Part shown: positions 50,033-62,100 of the stretch, piece by piece | How the letters are laid out: each line of letters begins with the position of its first letter | How positions within the stretch are numbered: position 1 is the stretch's first letter | NCBI GenBank assembly: GCA_965644315.1 | Contig: CBFFRQ010000017.1 | Coordinates: forward strand, 62,001-126,000 | From: Caecitellus pseudoparvulus | Lineage: Eukaryota; Bigyra: Bicosoecida | Reading direction: 5' to 3' | DNA length: 64,000 nt | The notes under the pieces: generated by a model | Told to the model about the DNA's origin: nothing | What the model saw: only the letters and a program-made list of their open reading frames with translations | The model's database searches: none | Position numbers and translations under genes: made by a program

Positions 50033-51850
50033 CTACCGTGGGCAGTGCTCCTTCAGGAGGTTGAAAACCACCTTGTCGCCGTCCCCCATCTGCGTCGTGA
50101 CGGCCCGGATGGCTCGCGCCAGGATGTGCCTGTACTCTGCCTTCTCTGCCTCGGGCACCTGCTTCATGTCCTTCTTCATGAACCGCTTCATGTCAGACAT
50201 GGCCACGCTGAAACCCTTGCGAACCATGAACTCCACGACGCGGCCCTTGACAGCAGCCAGGGAGGACCGATCGCCCCTGCTTGGCTGCGGTGCCGCCACA
50301 CCCGGCGCCCGGCGCTTGGGGCGCGGGGGTCCACTGGCAGCCGCTGGCTCGACGGCAGCATCGCTGCGAGCACGTTTCTGCCCACCCAACGCTGGCGCGC
50401 TGGGGCCTGCCTGGGCGCCCCCAGCACTGTCAGGAGCAGCAGCTCCAGCAAAGTGCATGACACTGGAGAGTGTGCCTTCGGCGGCAGGCGCTGGGGTCTT
50501 GGCCTGCGGGGCTGCGGTGTCGGCAGGCTCGTCCAAGTCCTCGCCGTCCAGCTGGCGCAGGCGTCGCAAGAAGCGGCGAGTGCTGCGCTCCTGCTGTGCC
50601 TGCAGGCGCTGCGCCTCAGTCATGTTCTCCATGTCCCCCCCAGCGCCCTCCTCCTCCTCCTCCTCCTCCTCGTCGCTGTCTTGCCCCTTTTCCCCCTCTG
50701 CGTCTTCCTGCAGCTCAGCCAGCATCTCAGCCTGCAAGTCCTTGTCGCCGTGCTCCTGCTCCGCCTCGTCGTCCTGGAAGTCGAAGAGAGTGTCCATGCC
50801 CCCGTCGTCCAGCACGTCGTCCTCCTCCAGCTCCAAGTCGCCGTCACCCCCGCCGCCGCCGCCTCGCGAGGAGCCGCCGCGCCCACTCCACCGCGCCTTG
50901 AACATGTCGTCTGCGACCCGGTCTTCCAGGGACCGCGCAAAGTCACGGTACGATTCAAATTCCTCTTCTGGCTGCAAGTCGGGCGCCGCCTGCACCTCGC
51001 TGTCGGCGGCACGTGCCTCTCGCTCCCGAGCCGCCTGGCGCACGACCAGGCGCTGCCGCTCCTCGCTCGTCAAGTGCGACCACCTCTTGGAGTCCAGCCC
51101 AGTCTCGGCAGCCACCCGGGCATCCTTCAGCTCCTGGGCAGTGGAGGCCCGCAGGCTCGTGGACTCCTCTGTGCGCCCCTGCTTTGCCAGCAGCCCAGCA
51201 CGCATGCCAGCCAGGAGCGTCGGCCGACTGCGGCTGAGCACGACAGGTGCGGCGTCTGGCTCGTCAGCAGCTGACGCAGCTTTCCAAGGCCGCTTGTCGA
51301 ACTTCAGCGTCTCATGCAGCATGGCCAACCCCAGCCGCTTCGTCCCGTCTGGAGCAGGCTGCAGAGGGAACACGACGGCTGTGCAGAGAGGGGGGGGGCG
51401 TGCGGGCAAGCTGACCCGGCGTCACAACGGCGGGGCTGCCGTACCATGGCACGGTGTCTGTGAGTCGATAATGCCGGAGTACGAGTGCTTGTCACCAGCA
51501 TCAGCCAAGGTCACAGTCTCTGTCGTGGGGAGGTGGGTGGCGTGAAGCATGGTGGTGGCCGGGCCAACTTGTTGCGCCTCACGTTGGTCAGCCTCAGGGA
51601 CGCCGCGCTGAACGTGGAGTAACATGGGGCGCTCCCACTCGTCGAAGTTAGGTTCCGTCTCTTTGGGTCCGGGGACAACTCCGGGCTGCGCAGTTCCGTG
51701 CAAAGCCAGTGATGCGGGGGCCTGAAAGCGGCCTGGACGCAGGCGAAACGCCAGGGAAACTCGGCTCACCTTTCGCTCCATGTCGAAGCGCCCTGCGACA
51801 AGCTTGCTCCGCAGAGGCAACCTGACCAGCTCATACTTCTCTGTCGCCAT
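50033..51850 (-). CDS. GTF2F1: TFIIF alpha subunit (RAP74)-like transcription factor
   Basis: Probable large subunit of TFIIF, which binds RNA polymerase II in the pre-initiation complex. Exons 51850-51770, 51685-51445 and 51378-50033 give about 555 residues. The N-terminal part (KYELVRLPLRSKLVAGRFDM, then KHSYSGIIDSQTP leading into VVFPLQPAPDG) resembles the strands of the RAP74 dimerisation fold. The middle is acidic and charged, with an unbroken Glu tract (DSDEEEEEEEEGAGG). The last 75 residues look like the RAP74 winged helix and end in VVFNLLKEHCPR, close to the plant RAP74 ending. The first intron (84 nt) is in frame. Similarity is spread out rather than strong, so another nuclear acidic protein cannot be ruled out. 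Confidence 0.6.
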
Positions 51851-52056
51851 GATAGGCGCAGTTATCGGCGAGGGAGCTCCTTTCCTGAAGGCTGCGGAGC
51901 TGCCCGAAACTGGCCACCCAAGTTGGCCGCTGGCGCAGCGAACCGAGGTTTGCCTCGTGCCAGTGAGAACAGCGGGCGCCAGAGGAGCCTGCCTTGAGCT
52001 GGCGTCACACTGCACATCCTCAGCCAAACATCTTGAATTTGAGTGACCCCCTGTCC

Positions 52057-53616
52057 TCACAGCTCCTCTTCCTGCTCTGCAGCCTGGCGCACCAGCCGGT
52101 CCATCTCGTGCAGGTCCATGCGCAGGCTAGCGGCGTCCTGCTCTGGCATGCGGAAGTCCTCCTCGTACACGCCCTGGTCAAACGCGTCTATGTCTGCATG
52201 CAGGTTTTCATCTCGCCAGCGGGTGTCCTCGGACGCAGCCTGGTATGCGTGAGCGTCAGCGTCCACCGGCGAGCGGGACAGCGGCGATCCCCGCTGCACC
52301 GCCTGAGGGGGCTCCGGATCCACGTCCTCGATCGCAGCGTCCCAGTCCATGTGCTCCACGACAGGCTCTGCCTTCGCCTTGGTCGCCGCAGCACGTGGCT
52401 TGGGCAGGGGCCCAGGCGCAGGGGGCGGCTCGTGCCGCTCACTCCACTCGCCAAAAGGCTCCTCGTAGGCGCAGCGAAAGCCCACTTCGTACAGTGATGT
52501 GGAGTTTGCGTGCATGCGCCGGGCTGCCGGCCGGGCGCGGTCGTTGACGGCGCGGTGGCACATGAAGCTGCAGCCCTTCACGACCTGCGGTCCGGGCACG
52601 ACCGTGTCGTCAGCCAGCTGGTCGCCAGCGGCGAGGCGGGCCAGCTCGTAGTAGCACGTCTGGTCCGCGACGCCCCGCAGACGCAGGGCCGTCGTGTTGC
52701 ACCAGGCACTGGCCGTCCACTCCCACACATTCCCCACCATGCCCACCAGGCCCCAGGCGTTCTGGTCGCCAGCAGCCTGCACTGGCGCCAAGAACCGGAA
52801 GCCGTCAGCGCCGCTGTCCGTGCTGGGGAACTGCCCCTGCCAGGTGTTGGCGCGGTACTGCCCGTGTGGGCGCCACTTGTTCCCCCAGGGAAACTGCCTG
52901 CCTTGCTTCGGCCCCCGTGCCGCCGCCTCCCATTCCTCTTCGCTGGGCAGGCGGCCGCCGTCCCAGGCGCAGAAGGCTGCTGCGTCCAGCGCAGACACCT
53001 GCACGACAGGCTGCACTTGGCGCCCGAGACGGTGCAGGCCTTGGGCTGTCGCAGACGCTGCCAGGGCCTGCATGGTGTCGGGCGTCAGGGCGGCGCCAGA
53101 GGCCAGCGCGGCGGCGGCATCCGGCGCTGCTGCAGCAGCCTCCGCGACGCCCGTGGAGAGGTCTGTGCCGTCCCCTTCAGGCGCCCACCAGCGAGCAGTG
53201 TCCGACACCACCCACCACTCGCTGTCCTTCACACTGGCTGCCTTGGGCACGGCAGCCGCCGCATCGGGCTCCATGGCGGGTTTGAAGACGAAGGCGCTGC
53301 CTCCCTTCTCGGCACTCGTGCGGTGCGCGGTGTCCGCCACGAACTCGGCGAATCGGGCGTTGGTGACGGGAAACCTGTCCATCCAGAACTCCCCCACCTC
53401 GGCGATGTACTGGGGCCCCTCCCCGTCTGCCTTGTACACGACGTCTTCAGGCGCTGCTCCGATGAGGCGTGCATGCGACGGAATGTGCTGTCGCTGCCGC
53501 TGCCATGCCTGAGGCAGCCACGCCAGCACCTGAGCAGGGACAGAGCTTGCGTGCAACGTCGGCACCGTGCTGAGGCAAACGCCTGCCAGCAGCAGCACGT
53601 GCTTCGTGACGCGCAT
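52057..53616 (-). CDS. Formylglycine-generating-enzyme (SUMF)-like ER protein
   Basis: Homolog of FGE/SUMF1, which oxidises a cysteine in sulfatases to formylglycine in the ER. It has one exon of 519 residues. The ATG at 53616 starts a signal peptide (MRVTKHVLLLAGVCLSTVPT); an ATG-less extension upstream is ignored. Family blocks are FWMDRFPVTNARFAEFVAD, GGRLPSEEEWEAAARG, FPWGNKWRPHGQYRANTWQG, GMVGNVWEWTASAWC and EVGFRCAYE. At the active site the usual CHRSYC is CHRAVN: Cys353 is kept, but the second copper-binding Cys is Asn358. An Ala-rich insert of about 35 residues lies before the GRQVQPVVQVSA block. About 110 acidic residues follow the domain. No KDEL-like end is seen. Activity is therefore uncertain, and a SUMF2-like role is possible. 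Confidence 0.85.
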   Translation of the reverse strand: MRVTKHVLLLAGVCLSTVPTLHASSVPAQVLAWLPQAWQRQRQHIPSHARLIGAAPEDVVYKADGEGPQYIAEVGEFWMDRFPVTNARFAEFVADTAHRTSAEKGGSAFVFKPAMEPDAAAAVPKAASVKDSEWWVVSDTARWWAPEGDGTDLSTGVAEAAAAAPDAAAALASGAALTPDTMQALAASATAQGLHRLGRQVQPVVQVSALDAAAFCAWDGGRLPSEEEWEAAARGPKQGRQFPWGNKWRPHGQYRANTWQGQFPSTDSGADGFRFLAPVQAAGDQNAWGLVGMVGNVWEWTASAWCNTTALRLRGVADQTCYYELARLAAGDQLADDTVVPGPQVVKGCSFMCHRAVNDRARPAARRMHANSTSLYEVGFRCAYEEPFGEWSERHEPPPAPGPLPKPRAAATKAKAEPVVEHMDWDAAIEDVDPEPPQAVQRGSPLSRSPVDADAHAYQAASEDTRWRDENLHADIDAFDQGVYEEDFRMPEQDAASLRMDLHEMDRLVRQAAEQEEEL

Positions 53617-53835
53617 GGCCAGCCACCAGCTTCGTGTCGCACGCGACTGAGCCAACCACGCCACGTGCCAGACAGCCCAGTGTCGGGCAGCCGACGAGAC
53701 CACACTTTACGAGGGGTACGCCTTGCAGCAGACCGTGTTGTGGCCAGGCGCCCTTGATTCGTTGTTTGTGTAAGTTTTGCACATCTGCCGTGGCTGCGGG
53801 TACGCACCCCAGTCTTCCTCGCAGCAACATGCATT

Positions 53836-55714
53836 TCAAGAAACCATCAGCCCGTGCTGGAGCGTGTGCAGCAGAGGGCTTGCGTCCAACATGCTTTCCA
53901 GGGAAGTTGCGCCTCCAGGCAGCGTCACAGCTGGGTCTTCAAATCCTGTGCCGTTCCAATGCGCACAGACGAGGGGAAGGAGCCCCGCAGCTTGCGCAGG
54001 CAAGTGCTGCATCCCAGTGGGCAGGCCGGCGGCGGCGCAGGCTGCTGGGATGTGGCTGGCCAAGTCGGCGTGTGGGCCCTCCAGGAGCCACTGCAGGCCA
54101 AACATGGACGCCAGCACGCCCGAGGCGGAGTTGAGCGGGAAGAGGGGGGGCGGGGACACACGCCCACACAGCGGCATTTCCCCCACGTGGTTGTACACGG
54201 CAGCATAGTGCAGCCCCGAGGCGAGGATGACCAGCCAGTACCACAGGCCCTGCAGGGAGGAGGGAAACAGGCGCTCCCGCAGGTAGAAGAGGATGCCTGC
54301 GGAGTAGATGAGGCCCCCTGCCAACAGCAGCACCATGCCCTCAGTGTGGAAGCAGGGCCAGCCCATGGACAGCGGCACGACAGCCGACCAGCCGATGAGG
54401 AAATACGACGAGATGCGAGTAGCGCGGGTGATCCAGGAGCGCCCCCGCAGCGTGGCAGCCAATGCCATGCCCAGCAACGCCACACCCCACACGTACAGCA
54501 GAAAGAGGCGAGACCACCAGACGTTGGCCAGGTTCACCAGCATGAAGGGCGTGTACGTCCCGGCGACGAGCGTGAAGATGGACAGCTTGTCCAGCACCCG
54601 CAGCCAGGGCGAGGAGGAGGTGAGGAAGAACAAACTGTGCCCCAGGGTGGAGGCCAGGAACATGCCCAGCAGGCCCAGGGTGTACAGGCCTGCGCCGACG
54701 ATCTGCGCGACCGAGCCGCTGGCCCGGGCCTTGGTCAGCAGCGGCACCGCTCCCACCGTGGACAGCAGCAGGCCGATGCCGTGAATGACACTGTTGTACA
54801 CCTCCCACGACACGAAGTTGCCGCTGTACTTCACCTGCACCTCGGGCATGACCACCGCCAGGACGCGCTCCTGGGTGTGCCCCATGGCCCGCCGGGCGGC
54901 GTCCCGGGCCCCAGGTCCACCCACCACGTCAGCCTCCTCCATCGCACGCTCCAGCGCCGCCGAGGCTTTGGAGGCTGCTTCGCGCTGCCGCTGCTCCTGC
55001 CGCCGGTGGACCGCCGTGACGAGCTCCTGTGCCCCCCGCACACGCAAGTCGTTGTTGCAAACGTCCAGCACGCGCAGGGCAGGGTGCTGCAGGATGACAC
55101 GCGCCAAGCCTCCAGCGCCAGCCAGCCCGATGCGGTTGCCTCGCAGCACCACCCGTTGCACTGAGCGGTTGGTCTTCAGACCTGCTGCCAGAGCGACAGC
55201 TCCATGCTCACCTATGTCATTGTCCGTGAGGTTGAGCACCTTGACGGCGTCTGCGAAGGCGTTGGGTGGAAGCCGTCCAATGTGTGAGTGCCAACGTTTC
55301 ACGCCCGTTTCACGCACGATTGCTGCTCAGAATGGCCGCCAGCGGGTAGCAGCCGTGGTTCCCGATGCAGCAGCGACTGAAATCCAGAGTTGTGATGGTG
55401 GCGTTGTACTGCAGGATGTGCGTCAACACGATGAGATCTCGAGCCGATGTACTGGCTTCGAACTGCAGCTGGGTGACGTGGAAGGCCAGCGCCGTGCAGA
55501 CAGAGCCCAGAGGCTCCGTTCCGTGCTGCTGGCAGACGGCGTAGTACACCTGCAGCGCCGCTGGAACTTGATTCGTCACAGACACTACGGGCTGCGCGAC
55601 GTCCGGGCCTGCCTCTCGCGACTCGTGGTGCACTCGCATCTGGGGACTGCCAGCTTGGCCCAGCGACGCAGGCACTGACAAGCTTCGTGACCCCTCATCG
55701 TCAGATGACGACAT
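53836..55714 (-). CDS. LRR-PAQR (hemolysin III/AdipoR) fusion membrane protein
   Basis: Exons 55714-55318 and 55250-53836 give about 603 residues. Residues 100-215 contain RNI-type leucine-rich repeats (ITTLDFSRCCIGNHGCYPLA, VKVLNLTDNDIGEHGAVALA, VQRVVLRGNRIGLAGAGGLA, LRVLDVCNNDLRVRGAQELV). A charged helix follows. From about residue 275 a seven-helix PAQR/HlyIII domain begins: NSVIHGIGLLLSTVGAVPLL, then the family signature LDKLSIFTLVAGTYTPFMLV, later GGLIYSAGILFYLRERLF, and WLVILASGLHYAAVYNHV near the end. These domains are normally separate proteins. The intron falls inside the LRR part and the frame is continuous from LRR to HlyIII, so the fusion is not a gap artefact. PAQR domains act as ceramidase-like hydrolases or receptors; the function here is unknown. 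Confidence 0.8.
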
Positions 55715-56100
55715 GGCCAGCAGAGGGCGCTCTTGCACCCTGTCACTTGTGGCCAAACGGTGCCTCGACTCCCCAGGGGGGCACGGTGAGCGTCGGGTTG
55801 GGGCAGCGCCCTCGGAGGGTTGGTTGGTGGCTCGAAGCCAGTCGAGGCTGGCGATCTCCCTCCACTGCAGTGTGGGCCGCAGCCGAGCACGCAGACATGG
55901 TGGAGCAAAAATAAAATACCCTTGACTGTGGGTGGTGGAATGTGCAGCTTCAATGTCTCTGCGCCCTCCTCACACTCACCTGCAGGGGAAGGCTGCCGAG
56001 CCCTCCAACGGGCGCCGTTTCACCGACACCACGCCACGCCCCATCTGCCGCAGCTCGGCAGGAAGGGAAGGCCTGCTCTGACCACTTCACAGGGTGAGCC
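55715..56100. promoter_or_regulatory. Divergent region between LRR-PAQR and DYNC2H1
   Basis: 386 bp between two divergent starts. An AAAATAAAATACC stretch near 55908-55920 is AT-rich against its surroundings. No X-box-like ciliary promoter element was recognised by eye. Confidence 0.35.
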
Positions 56101-59100
56101 ATGGCTAGTCCTGCAGGGCACATTGCAGGTGTTCTGGCTGCTCTCGCGGGCTTCTCTGGAGGGGAAGACGTTGTCGCAGGGGACAAGTCCGTGCAGGCGT
56201 TTTTGCAGCACGCAGAGTACGTTGTCAAGGCACCGTCCCGGCTGAGCACCGCCCCGTTTCACACTTTGCACTGCCTTGGACGCTTTGTGCAGGTGCATGG
56301 TCTTGCAGTGTGCGGTGACCGGGGGTGCCCTCACCACTTCGGCCGGCCACGCCGCCAAGCAGGCTGGAGAGGGTGTGGACTGCACGGTGCTCTTCGTCAA
56401 GACGCTGCCGGCGGCGCTGGAGGACGTGGACGCATTCCGCCAGCATGTCATCACGTCCACATTGGCAGAGAGTGTTGCCACATCCCTGGCTGCCTCTGTG
56501 CACCGAGTCTACGCGCCAAGCCTCCTGCGCGGCAGTGGGCAGAGTGGAGCGGACGAGGGCGCTCACTTGCCCCGCTCAGCGGCTGCCAGCCTCGGCGCCC
56601 TGGACACAGTGCTGGGCAGCATGGCAGACGGGGCTGTGGGCAGCGGCATTCTGGTGCAGGAGGCGCGGTTCTGGAGCTCCAAGCCGCCCCCCGCCTCCGC
56701 CCTGGCTCCCGTGTTCGAGGCAGTGGGCGAGCGGTGGGCTAGCCTGGGGGACGCCCCCACCCCCGCCAGCCTGCTAGACCTCCTGGCAGACACGCTGCAC
56801 ACGCTGGAAGACGTGTGGAACGGCGACGCCGCAGAGGGCGCCGGGCGCTTTCCTCAGGAGCGCATGGCCGCCCTCATGACGGGCGTCGCGACAGTGCTGG
56901 CTGGCATGCTGGCAGAGGCGGTGTGGGCGCTGCCCCTGTGGGACCCAGCCTGTGGCGGCACGGTGCGTGGCGTGCTGGGAGATGCTGTGCAGGCGGCTGG
57001 CGCATGGCTGGCAGGCGTCAAGACGCTGACTGAGGAGCAGTGGCAGGTGGACCCCGACCGCCCCTGGTCCGGCCCCGCCCCCTCCATGGGCCGCCTGGCA
57101 GACCTGGCCGATCGCCTGCAGTCCGTGCTGGCTGTGCGTTCCGCGCACGATGAGCTCATGCACCTGCTGCCCCCCTCCCGAAGGGGGGCGGCGGGGCAGG
57201 TGCTGGAGAGTTTGCAGGGGCATGGCGCTGCCCTGCTCTCAGTGGATGCCGCTGGGGACATGCTGTGGAAGCACGCCCAAAGCAGGTATGCGGCGGGCGT
57301 GGAGCCCTTCGAGGGCGAAGTAGCGGCGTCTCTGCGGGGCATTCTGCAGCGGGCGACGTCTGGGGCGGCAGGAGGCGGCGGCGGGCGCCCCCTCACCGCC
57401 ATCGCAGAGTTTAGCCGCTTCAAGGGGCTACTGGACCGCCCCTCCATCGCACGGGCCCTGACGGGCGAGCTAGAGGCCTTGGCCGCTCAGTTGACGGCGA
57501 CGGTGGAAGGGCTGGAGGGCCAGCTGGACGCGCGACGCAGCCGTGTCGTGGTGGACGGTGACGTGAAGGGGCTGGCTCCCGTCGTGGCCAGCATCGTGTG
57601 GGCCGCCGGCGTGAAGGCGCGTGCCAAGCGCCTGCTGGAGGCGGCGGCACCGCTGCTGTCCAAGCTGCCTTCCTGGGGTGGCCTGGCGTCCTCTGGGCGG
57701 GAGGTGGCTGCCGCCTGCGACAGCTGGGCCAAGGACTTGTTCGCTGAGTGGTGCGGCGTGGTGCGGGAGCACCTGGTGGATGACCCAGATGGCGACTTTG
57801 CCCTGCACGCGTCCGGAAGAGTGATGGACTTCGACGCATCCGGTGGCATGGTGGTGCGGTACTCTGAAGCCCTTGTCGTGCTGCTGCGGCAGGTGCGCCA
57901 GCTGCGGGAGCTGGGGTACCGCGTCCCCAGCAAGGTTGCACGGGCTGTGGCAGATGCGGAGGAGTACTTCCGGTACGCCGTCATGCTCAAGAAGGTGGCG
58001 AGCTTCTACAACACCATGAACGCGATTATCATCCCCACCACCAAGCCAATGCTGTTGGGCCCCCTCGCCGAGTTCGAGGACCTGGTGCAGAATGGCCACG
58101 GGGGAGCCTCAGGCGGCAGTGGCGCTGTCACGTGGAGCAACCCCGAGGAGTGTGCACGGTTTGTCTCGGCGCTGCAGCGCGCTGCGGACCGTGTCGCCAC
58201 CGCGAACAAGCGCCTGCGCAAGACCCACGCCTGGCTGGGGGAGACTGCCGTGACGCTGATGGACCTGTCCCCCCTGCGGCAGCGAGACACCTTCCGCCGC
58301 CTGCTCACGAACGTGCACAGTCAAGTGTCTGCTCTGGTGCGGGAGGGCCGCTTCACGCCCGACCAGCTGCGACGCTGGTGCACACATTGGGATGCCCAGT
58401 TGTTCAAGGCGGTGGAGTGTGGCTACCGCTGGGGCTGCGAGAGTTTGAATGAGAGCTTGGGTGAGATCAAGGCAGAGTTGACGCTGCAGGGTGGGCGTCT
58501 CGCCTTCCGCCCGCCTCTGGAGGAGCTGCGGGCGGCGTATTACGGGGACATGCGCCGCTTCTTGGCCATGCCAGCCACACTGCAGGGTCTGTTGGAAGCC
58601 GCCACAGGAGGCTCAGGCAAGGCCCAACCACACCCTTGGTTTGGGCGCATGGCCCAAGTGAACTCCCCCAGCGTCCTGGAGGTGTTCCGCAAGGCTGAGA
58701 TCCTCTTTGCCCGTGTGTCCAAGGTGGCGGACGGGTACAAGTCGTGGGAGGTGCTGGGGAAGGTGGACTTGGATGCGCTGGTGGCGGCCATGGCGGCAGC
58801 CTCCGGCGGCCTCAACGGCGCCATGTTCGGCTCCATCCTGGACAGCGTCAAGGCCAAGCGCAAGGAGGTGGACAAGCTCCCAGACACCACATCGGTGGAC
58901 TGCGTCACGCTGTCCCTGGTGCCGTTGAAGTCCGCCCTGGGCGATGCTCTGGCGCGGGTGAACGACGGCGTCGCCTTGGCCGTCCGGCAAGAGGTGTCCA
59001 CACAGCTGAAGGAGGTGGAGGACTGGCTGGCAGACGCGGCGTCCACCCTGGCCACCCGCCCCACGTCCATTGACGAGATCGCCACCGCCCAAGTGGCTGC

Positions 59101-62100
59101 CAAGGACATTTCGGCTGCCATGGGCGGCATGGAAGCCGCCTGGAAGGGCGCCGAAGAGGGCAAGCGCATGCTGCAGAGCATCCTGGCTGCCGACCCCCGC
59201 CTGGCTCGCATGGTGGATGTGTCAGACCTCGTGTCACGGGCGGCGGCCCTACCTGACGCGTGGGGGGCAGTGGCTGTCAGCCTGGAGGCGTTCGACTCCA
59301 TGGTGGAGGAGCAGCGCACGGAGCTGAAGGCGAGCTTGCAGGGTCGCATTGCCGAACATGGGCAAGCCATCGACCGGTTCGCGGCGCGGTGGGCTGAGAT
59401 GCGTCCCGAGGCGCCTGCCGTGTGGGACGCTGCGTCCCTGGGCACCATCTTCGCGACGCTGGACGGGCAGGAGGAGGAGCTGAAGAAGCTTGTGGACACG
59501 GCCGGAGAGCTGGACAAGGGTGCCAGCACCTTCGACCTGCGGGCGCCGGATTGGGGCAAGCTGCAGGCAGTCAAGGAGGACGTGGCTGAGGCAGTGGGTT
59601 CCTGGGCGGTGTACAAGGAGTACGACGCAGCCCGCAGTGCCATCGCCGACGCAGACTGGATCTCCTTCCGCGGAAACGTCTTCGCCTTGACAGATTTCGC
59701 CCAGGAGTGGAGCGAGAAGATGAAGGCTGCGTACCGAGGGGGTGGCTCGGGGGGGTCCGGGCTTACCCCTGTGGAGAACCGCATCCTCACTGAGTGCAAC
59801 GCCATCCTCAGGGCCCAGAACGCCTGGAAGTACGCGCGCGGTGAGCCGTTCAAGGAGGAGCACTGGAAGCAGGTGTTCGCCAAGCTGCGCATGCCTCGTG
59901 GCACGACGCTGGAGACACTGAAGGTGCGGCACTTTCTCGCTGACGACACGCTGGCGGAGCTGGCCTCGGCCGCCACCTGGCTAAAGGAGCTCACCTCCCG
60001 GGCCCTGGGCGAGGTGAGCATTCGGGAAGCCCTCTCTGAGCTGCACGCGTGGATGCAGACAGCCGAGTTCTCCACCATGCAGCACGAGTCAGCAGTGAAC
60101 GGAGCTGTGACTCCCCTGGTCAAGGACTGGCGTGAGCTGTTCACTGCCCTGGGCGACAACATGTCCCTGCTGGGATCTCTCAACCAGTCCCCCTACTTCA
60201 AGCCCTTCGCAGACACGGCGGCGCAGTACGGCAACCGCATGGGGGTGCTGGATGACTGTGCCACCAAGCTCAACTCCATTCAGCGCCGGTGGGTGTACTT
60301 GGAGCCTGTCTTTGGCCGTGGAGCGCTGCCATCCGAGCAACCCCGCTTCCAGCGTGTGCACTCCGACTTCCGGGACATCATGGCACGCATCGCTGCCAGT
60401 CCGCAGGTGTTCAACATCACTGACGAGGCGCTGTTCCCATCCCTCGGCTCCCAGCTGGGTGGCATGCTGGAGCAGTTGGAGCGGTGCCAGAAGGCGCTGT
60501 CTGCCTTCCTTGATGAGAAGCGAGCTGCGATGCCCCGCTTTTACTTTCTGGGTGACGAGGACCTGCTGGAGATCCTGGGGCAAGCCAGCAACCCCAGCGT
60601 CATCCAGGCTCACCTGAAGAAGCTGTTCCAGGGCATCCACAGGGTGGTTCTGGATGGCGGCGCCATCACAGCCATGCGCTCAGTGGCCGGGGAAGAGGTG
60701 CCCATGGTGCAGCCAGTGCCCGTGTCGGACGATGTGACGGCGTGGCTGGGCGCTCTGGTCCGGGGCATGCGAGACACCTTGCGTGAGAGCTTGGTGCAGG
60801 CGGTGGCAGCCGGTCCTTCCCGAGACTTGACCGCCTTCCCCTCTCAGGTGCTGCAGCTGGCCACCAGTGTGGAGTTCACGCGCGACGCGGAGGCCGCCTT
60901 GAGTGCCGGTGGGTCTTCTGCGCTGGAAGATCTCAAGCGACACCTGCAGAGCACCCTCACAGGGCTGGTGTCAGGGGACTCAGCTGGGAACAAGGTGCTG
61001 TCTTTGAAGATCAAGGCCCTTGTGCTGGACCTCGTGCACTACATGGACGTGGTGGACCAGCTGCTTCGCGGCAAGGCCGACGGGCCGGGGCACTGGGTGT
61101 GGCAGAAGCAGCTGCGGTTCTACTTGGAGGGCGGGCAGTGCCTGGCTCGCATGGTGGATGCCACCATGGAGTACACTTACGAGTACCAGGGCAACGCCAG
61201 CAAGCTCGTGCACACGCCGCTGACGGACAAGTGTTTCCTGACGCTGACGCAGGGCATGAAGTACGGGTATGGCGGCAACCCGTATGGTCCAGCCGGCACC
61301 GGCAAGACGGAAAGTGTCAAGGCTCTGGGTGGCGCTTTGGGCCGCCAGACCCTCGTCTTCAACTGCGACGAGGGTATTGACTTCCAGAGCATGGGGCGCA
61401 TTTTCACGGGGCTGGTCAAGTGTGGCGCCTGGGGCTGCTTCGACGAGTTCAACCGCCTCAAGGCCGACCAGCTCTCTGCCGTGTCGCAGCAGATCCAAGT
61501 CATCCAGGCAGCACTGAAGCAAAAAAGCTCCACGCTCAGCCTGCTCGGGCGCACCATTGAAGTGGACACCAACGCTGGCATCTTCGTGACGATGAACCCT
61601 GCCGGCAAGGGGTACGGTGGGCGGTCTAAGCTGCCCGACAACTTGAAGCAGCTGTTCCGCCCCGTAGCCATGTCCCGCCCCGATAACGAGCTCATTGCAG
61701 AGGTCATCCTGTACTCGGAGGGCTTCACTGCAGCCAAGGCCCTGGCTGGCAAAGTTACCAGCCTCTTCACACTGTCCAGTCAGCTGCTGACGCCCCAACA
61801 GCACTACGACTGGGGCTTGCGCGCGCTGAAGGCGTGCCTGAACACGGGCGGCAAGCTCATCACGGCTGCGAAGGTGCGGGGGGAAGTGCTGGACAGCGCC
61901 GCCGAGGGCGAGATCCTCATCCAAGCCGTCCGTGTGAACACGCTGAGCAAGCTCACCTTCGCTGACGCGCAGACGTTCCTGGGCCTAGTGAAGGACGTCT
62001 TCCCTGGTGTGCGCAGCTCTGACGTGCGCAGCGCAGAGCTGGAGGCTGCCATGCGGGAAGTCATGGTGGCGCCGCCCTTCAACTTGATCGTGGACGAGGG

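Noticed and set aside
50646-50685. A trinucleotide microsatellite (CTC/GAG tract)
   Set aside because: It encodes the Glu tract of the acidic TFIIF alpha middle region, which is expected there.
49878-51545. A 555-codon Ser-rich + strand open frame
   Set aside because: It is the complement of the acidic TFIIF alpha-like gene: GAG/GAC codons read backwards give Ser/Leu/Val tracts.
58540-60183. A 547-codon - strand open frame inside the dynein gene
   Set aside because: The + strand frame is continuous with the AAA domains of DYNC2H1; the - strand translation is Ser/Ala/Arg rich with no domain.
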